From: Sandaracinobacteroides hominis
GTDB lineage: Bacteria; Pseudomonadota; Alphaproteobacteria; Sphingomonadales; Sphingomonadaceae
Assembly: GCF_016464365.1 (NCBI RefSeq)
Contig: NZ_JADCUC010000009.1
Span: 1-64,000 of the forward strand
Direction: 5' to 3'
Length of the DNA stretch: 64,000 bases
Made by a program: the position numbers and the translations under genes
Part shown: piece after piece, positions 60,478 to 64,000 of the stretch
Position numbering within the stretch: the stretch's first letter is position 1
Layout: each line of letters opens with the position of its first letter
Notes under the pieces: generated by a model
The model's database searches: none
What the model was told of the DNA's origin: nothing
Seen by the model: the letters and a program-made list of their open reading frames with translations, nothing else

Positions 60478-60747
60478 ATGTCGATCACTGTTGAGCAAAA
60501 AGCCGCTGTTATTGCCGAACACGCCCGCGAAGCCGGCGACACCGGCAGCCCGGAAGTCCAGGTCGCCATCCTGACCGCGCGCATCCAGAATCTGACCGAG
60601 CACTTCAAGACCCACGCGAAGGACAACCACTCGCGCCGCGGCCTGCTGATGCTGGTGAACAACCGCCGCTCGCTTCTCGATTATCTGAAGCGCAAGGACG
60701 CTTCGCGCTATCAGGCGCTGATCGCCAAGCTGGGCCTGCGCAAGTAA
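60478..60747 (+). CDS. rpsO: 30S ribosomal protein S15
   Basis: An 89-residue ribosomal protein, full length: [20 protein letters not shown], then [16 protein letters not shown], the 16S-binding [20 protein letters not shown] and [27 protein letters not shown] ribosome site lies eight bases before the ATG. It is followed by a hairpin and then pnp. Confidence 0.98.
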   Translation: MSITVEQKAAVIAEHAREAGDTGSPEVQVAILTARIQNLTEHFKTHAKDNHSRRGLLMLVNNRRSLLDYLKRKDASRYQALIAKLGLRK

Positions 60748-60753
60748 TTCCGA

Positions 60754-60778
60754 AAGGGCGCCCCGAAAGGGCGCCCTT
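60754..60778 (+). terminator. rpsO-pnp intergenic hairpin
   Basis: AAGGGCGCC (60754-60762), a seven-base loop, and GGCGCCCTT (60770-60778) form a 9-bp stem seven bases after the rpsO stop. No long T-run follows, so it may be a partial terminator or an RNase processing site as in other rpsO-pnp operons. Confidence 0.65.
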
Positions 60779-60926
60779 CCTGTAACCGGCCCGGCGTATC
60801 CGGGACTTTGGCGCATGAGCGCCGCCCTGCCGAGGCGGGGCATTACCGAGAGGCCCTGAATGGTTTGGGGCCCTCACGTCCGAACCGCCTCTGGCATTGG
60901 GGTCAGAGGCATGGAGAGTGCATCTG

Positions 60927-63245
60927 ATGTTTACTATTGCCAAGCAATCCATCGAGTGGGGCGGCCGCACGCTGACCCTCGAAACGGGCAAGGTTGCCCG
61001 CCAGGCCGACGGCGCCGTCATGGCGACCTACGGCGAGACCGTGGTGCTGTGCGCCGTGACCGCAGCCAAGAGCGTAAAGGAAGGCCAGGACTTCTTTCCG
61101 CTGACCGTCCACTATCAGGAGAAGTTCTCTGCTGCGGGTCGCATCCCCGGCGGCTTCTTCAAGCGCGAGCGTGGTGCGACCGAGCATGAAACGCTGACCA
61201 GCCGCCTGATCGACCGCCCTGTGCGGCCGCTGTTCCCGGAAGGCTTCTATAACGAAGTCAACGTGATCGCGCAGGTTCTCTCCTATGATGGCGAGAATGA
61301 AGCCGACATCGTGGCGATGATCGCTGCCTCTGCGGCGCTGACGCTGTCGGGCGTGCCCTTCATGGGCCCGATCGCCGCTGCCCGCGTTGGCTTTGCCGAT
61401 GGCGAATATCAGCTGAACCCCTCCAAGGAGCAGCTGAAGGAAGGCCGCCTCGATCTCGTCGTCGCCGGTACGCATGATGCGGTGATGATGGTCGAATCCG
61501 AAGCCAAGGAGCTTTCGGAAGACGAGATGCTGGGCGCGGTGATGTTTGCGCATCGCTCGATCCAGCCGGTGATCAACGCGATCATTGGCCTGGCTGAAAA
61601 GGCCGCCAAGGAGCCGTGGGAACTGAAGATCGCGGACGACAGCGACATGCTGGCCAACATCCGCGCCACCGTGGGCGCCGACATCGCTGCTGCCTACAAG
61701 ATCACGCAGAAGTCCGCCCGCGTGGCTGCCCTGGCGGATGCGAAGGCAAAGGCGAAGCCGCTCTATGCCGATGCCGACAGCGCAACGCAGCAGAAGGCCG
61801 GCAAGCTCTTCAAGAAGCTGGAAGGCGAAATCGTCCGTGGCGCGATCCTGAAGGACGGCAGCCGCATCGACGGCCGCGACACCAAGACCATCCGTCCGAT
61901 CCTGGGCGAAGTCGGCTTCCTGCCGCGCACCCATGGTTCGGCGCTGTTCACCCGCGGTGAAACGCAGGCGATCGTCACCACGACGCTGGGCACGGCCGAC
62001 GCCGAGCAGATGATCGATGGCCTGGACGGGCTGAAGTATGAGCGCTTCATGCTGCACTACAACTTCCCGCCCTATTCGGTCGGCGAAGTGGGCCGCTTCG
62101 GCGCCCCCGGTCGTCGGGAAGTGGGCCATGGCAAGCTGGCCTGGCGCGCCATCCACCCGATGCTGCCGTCGAAGGAAGAGTTCCCCTATACCATCCGCCT
62201 GCTGTCGGACATCACCGAGTCGAACGGCTCGTCTTCGATGGCGACGGTCTGCGGCGGTTCGCTGGCGCTGATGGATGCGGGCGTTCCGCTGAAGCGTCCG
62301 GTGGCTGGCATCGCCATGGGCCTGATCCTGGAAGGCAAGGATTTTGCGGTTCTGTCGGACATTCTGGGTGATGAAGATCATCTGGGCGACATGGACTTCA
62401 AGGTGGCCGGCACCAGCGAAGGCATCACCAGCCTGCAGATGGACATCAAGATCGCCGGGATCACCGAAGAGATCATGAAGGTGGCCCTTGCGCAGGCGAA
62501 GGATGGCCGCGCACACATCCTGGGTGAAATGGCCAAGGCCATCACCGAGGTCCGCACGGAAATGTCGGCGCATGCGCCGCGCATCGAAACGATGAGCGTG
62601 CCCAAGGACAAGATCCGCGACATCATCGGCACCGGCGGCAAGGTGATCCGCGAGATCGTCGCCACGACCGGCGCCAAGGTGGACATCGAGGACGACGGCA
62701 CGGTGAAGATCGCGTCGGCCGATCCGGAGAAGATCCAGGCCGCGCGCGACTGGATCAACGGCATCATCCAGGAGCCGGAAGTCGGCAAGATCTACACCGG
62801 CAAGGTTGTGGGCATGCCCGAGTTCGGCGCGTTCGTGAACTTCATGGGGGCCAAGGACGGCCTCGTCCACATCTCGGAAATCAAGAACGAGCGCGTGGCG
62901 AACGTGAAGGAAGTGCTGACCGAAGGCCAGACCGTCAAGGTGAAGGTGATCGGCATCGACGATCGCGGCAAGGTGAAGCTGTCGATGCGTCTGGTCGATC
63001 AGGACACCGGCGAAGAGCTGCCCGATACCCGCCCGGCACGCGAGCCGCGGGAAGGTGGCGACCGAGAGCGTTCCGATCGTGGCCCGCGCCGCGATGGCGA
63101 CCGGGGTCCGCGCCGGGATGGTGGACGTGACGGCGGCCGTGACCGTGGCCCCCGCCGCGACGGCGGCAATCGGGAACGCCGCGAGCGGGAACCGGAAGGC
63201 GGCGACGCGCCGCTGCCGGCCTTCCTGACCGGGAACGACGACTAA
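60927..63245 (+). CDS. pnp: Polyribonucleotide nucleotidyltransferase (PNPase)
   Basis: A 772-residue 3'-5' phosphorolytic exoribonuclease of the degradosome. It has two RNase PH domains: [20 protein letters not shown] in the first, and the second with [20 protein letters not shown] and [23 protein letters not shown] domain ([15 protein letters not shown], residue 560 on) and an S1 domain ([17 protein letters not shown]) follow. The tail after residue 705 is a repetitive [12 protein letters not shown]-type segment ending in [10 protein letters not shown]. The start at 60927 ([13 protein letters not shown]) fits the family. Confidence 0.97.
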   Translation: MFTIAKQSIEWGGRTLTLETGKVARQADGAVMATYGETVVLCAVTAAKSVKEGQDFFPLTVHYQEKFSAAGRIPGGFFKRERGATEHETLTSRLIDRPVRPLFPEGFYNEVNVIAQVLSYDGENEADIVAMIAASAALTLSGVPFMGPIAAARVGFADGEYQLNPSKEQLKEGRLDLVVAGTHDAVMMVESEAKELSEDEMLGAVMFAHRSIQPVINAIIGLAEKAAKEPWELKIADDSDMLANIRATVGADIAAAYKITQKSARVAALADAKAKAKPLYADADSATQQKAGKLFKKLEGEIVRGAILKDGSRIDGRDTKTIRPILGEVGFLPRTHGSALFTRGETQAIVTTTLGTADAEQMIDGLDGLKYERFMLHYNFPPYSVGEVGRFGAPGRREVGHGKLAWRAIHPMLPSKEEFPYTIRLLSDITESNGSSSMATVCGGSLALMDAGVPLKRPVAGIAMGLILEGKDFAVLSDILGDEDHLGDMDFKVAGTSEGITSLQMDIKIAGITEEIMKVALAQAKDGRAHILGEMAKAITEVRTEMSAHAPRIETMSVPKDKIRDIIGTGGKVIREIVATTGAKVDIEDDGTVKIASADPEKIQAARDWINGIIQEPEVGKIYTGKVVGMPEFGAFVNFMGAKDGLVHISEIKNERVANVKEVLTEGQTVKVKVIGIDDRGKVKLSMRLVDQDTGEELPDTRPAREPREGGDRERSDRGPRRDGDRGPRRDGGRDGGRDRGPRRDGGNRERREREPEGGDAPLPAFLTGNDD

Positions 63246-63249
63246 GGGA

Positions 63250-63273
63250 AAGGGGGCCGGTTTCGGCCCCCTT
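63250..63273 (+). terminator. Terminator of the pnp transcript
   Basis: AAGGGGGCCG (63250-63259), loop GTTT, and CGGCCCCCTT (63264-63273) are followed by TTCTTTTG. It lies directly behind pnp. Confidence 0.85.
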
Positions 63274-63328
63274 TTCTTTTGGGCTGGATGGCCCGATGAA
63301 CGTCGCAACGGCTTCCGGGGAGGTTGCG

Positions 63329-64000
63329 ATGAAGTTCGGCTTGTTGGCTGCCGTAGTGCTGGGGTCTGCGGTGCAGGCTCAGGTGACGCTTGGGCCCGGC
63401 ACTGGCTATCGGATTGATGAGCCTATGCCGCGGCCGGCTGAGGCCAAGCTGGTGTGGGCGGACGAGTTTGAGGGGCCGGCGCTGGATACGGGCAAGTGGG
63501 CCTATGAGACGGCCTTCAACAAGCCCGGCTGGTTCAATGACGAGAAGCAGTATTATGCCGCCGAGCGTTCGAAGAATGTGCGGATCGAGGGCGGCAAGCT
63601 GGTGCTGGAGGCGCATCGGGAGTCTACCGCGAATTTCCCGGATAGCGGCGGGCAGGCCTATACGTCGGGGCGGCTGACGACCGCCGGGCTGCACAGCTGG
63701 ACCTATGGCTATTATGAAATCCGGGCGAAGCTGCCCTGTGCGCGGGGGACGTGGCCGGCGATCTGGATGATGCCGGCGACCAAGTCCCAATGGCCCGAGG
63801 GCGGCGAGATCGACATCATGGAGCATGTGGGGATGGACCCGCGCATCATCCATGCGAACTTGCACACCGGGCTGTTCAACCATGCCAAGGGGACGCAGCG
63901 TGGGGCCTCCGTGCCGCTGCCAACGGCCTGCGACGCTTTCCACGACTATCAGATGGACTGGCGGCCCGGATCGATCACCATCGGTATCGACGGCACGGCC
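63329..64000 (+). CDS. GH16 glycoside hydrolase (laminarinase-like), truncated by window end
   Basis: The first 224 residues of a secreted family-16 beta-glucanase. The signal peptide is MKFGLLAAVVLGSAVQAQ. The family features are LVWADEFEGPALDTGKWAYE, EKQYYAAERSKNVRIEGGKL, YTSGRLTTAG, YGYYEIRAKLP, WPAIWMMPA and the catalytic motif GEIDIMEHVG (ExDxxE). GGGGAGG before the ATG at 63329 sets the start; the ATG at 63296 is in frame but weaker. It probably hydrolyses beta-1,3 or mixed-linkage glucans. The C-terminus is outside the window. Confidence 0.88.
   Translation, partial: MKFGLLAAVVLGSAVQAQVTLGPGTGYRIDEPMPRPAEAKLVWADEFEGPALDTGKWAYETAFNKPGWFNDEKQYYAAERSKNVRIEGGKLVLEAHRESTANFPDSGGQAYTSGRLTTAGLHSWTYGYYEIRAKLPCARGTWPAIWMMPATKSQWPEGGEIDIMEHVGMDPRIIHANLHTGLFNHAKGTQRGASVPLPTACDAFHDYQMDWRPGSITIGIDGTA

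Noticed and set aside
60903-63308. An 801-codon frame antisense to pnp
   Set aside because: It mirrors pnp codon structure, shows no recognisable domain, and pnp is certain.
63242-63943. Minus-strand frame over the GH16 gene
   Set aside because: The plus strand gives a signal peptide and the GH16 catalytic motif; the minus product has no features.

Overview
The window is high-GC bacterial chromosome, most likely from an alphaproteobacterium of the sphingomonad group. The evidence is the cell-cycle regulator GcrA, an UrcA-family protein, a PEP-CTERM protein with a sphingomonad-type VPEPTTWAM tail, a coniferyl-type aldehyde dehydrogenase, a TldD-DUF2007 pair, and many start/stop-overlapping operons (ATGA, TGATG, GTGA). 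Species and genus cannot be named from the sequence alone.

Layout. 1-112: the start of an IS481-type transposase leaves the window on the left. 128-9368: a TetR regulator, then a co-directional run of a tandem DsbA/HCCA-isomerase-like protein, a membrane-anchored metallo-beta-lactamase-fold hydrolase, two formylglycine sulfatases, alanine racemase, a small EF-hand protein and a SAM methyltransferase. 9451-19446: a compact integrated element of about 10 kb, bounded by 16-bp direct repeats that match the 3' end of a tRNA-Lys gene. It encodes an HTH protein, an HNH/P-loop fusion protein, a large terminase, a MazF/RHH toxin-antitoxin pair on the opposite strand, two unknown proteins, a MerR-like regulator, an HK97-type major capsid protein, prohead protease and portal, a 58-residue protein and a tyrosine integrase. 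No tail, lysis, adaptor or recognisable small terminase gene is seen, so it looks like a capsid-encoding satellite or a reduced prophage. This is the most interesting part of the window.

19507-34138 is mostly housekeeping: folK and a family-5 uracil-DNA glycosylase that start back to back, an agmatine deiminase / N-carbamoylputrescine amidase operon ending in a broken Kelch gene, rlmE with a Ppx/GppA phosphatase, tRNA-Ala, acyl-CoA thioesterase II, a Nudix hydrolase, a PEP-CTERM protein, an acyl-CoA carboxylase carboxyltransferase, and argD-argF-hslO. 34140-40945 holds an ABC-2 permease, gcrA, a glnK-amtB operon with a good sigma-54 promoter sequence, tldD with a DUF2007 gene, a zinc-finger protein and urcA. 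40979-47601 holds a LytS/LytTR-type two-component pair, a CoA transferase with hisN, an aldehyde dehydrogenase and two convergent DUF1311 (LprI-like) genes.

47825-55795 is a minus-strand group: a 1353-residue multi-pass membrane protein with a Cache-like sensor region and a degenerate P-loop NTPase-like region, an acyl-CoA synthetase, an unknown 132-residue protein, and a phospholipase D-like gene interrupted by one in-frame stop codon. 55918-63245 is informational: polA, a YbaY-like lipoprotein, truB, rpsO and pnp. The window ends inside a GH16 glycoside hydrolase.

Three intergenic repeat types stand out. One is a three-copy element of about 70-120 bp (23222, 26010, 35792). The second is a two-copy element of about 115 bp carrying GTAGGACAG motifs (23462, 46593). 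The third is a group of nested hairpins at 47708-47810.
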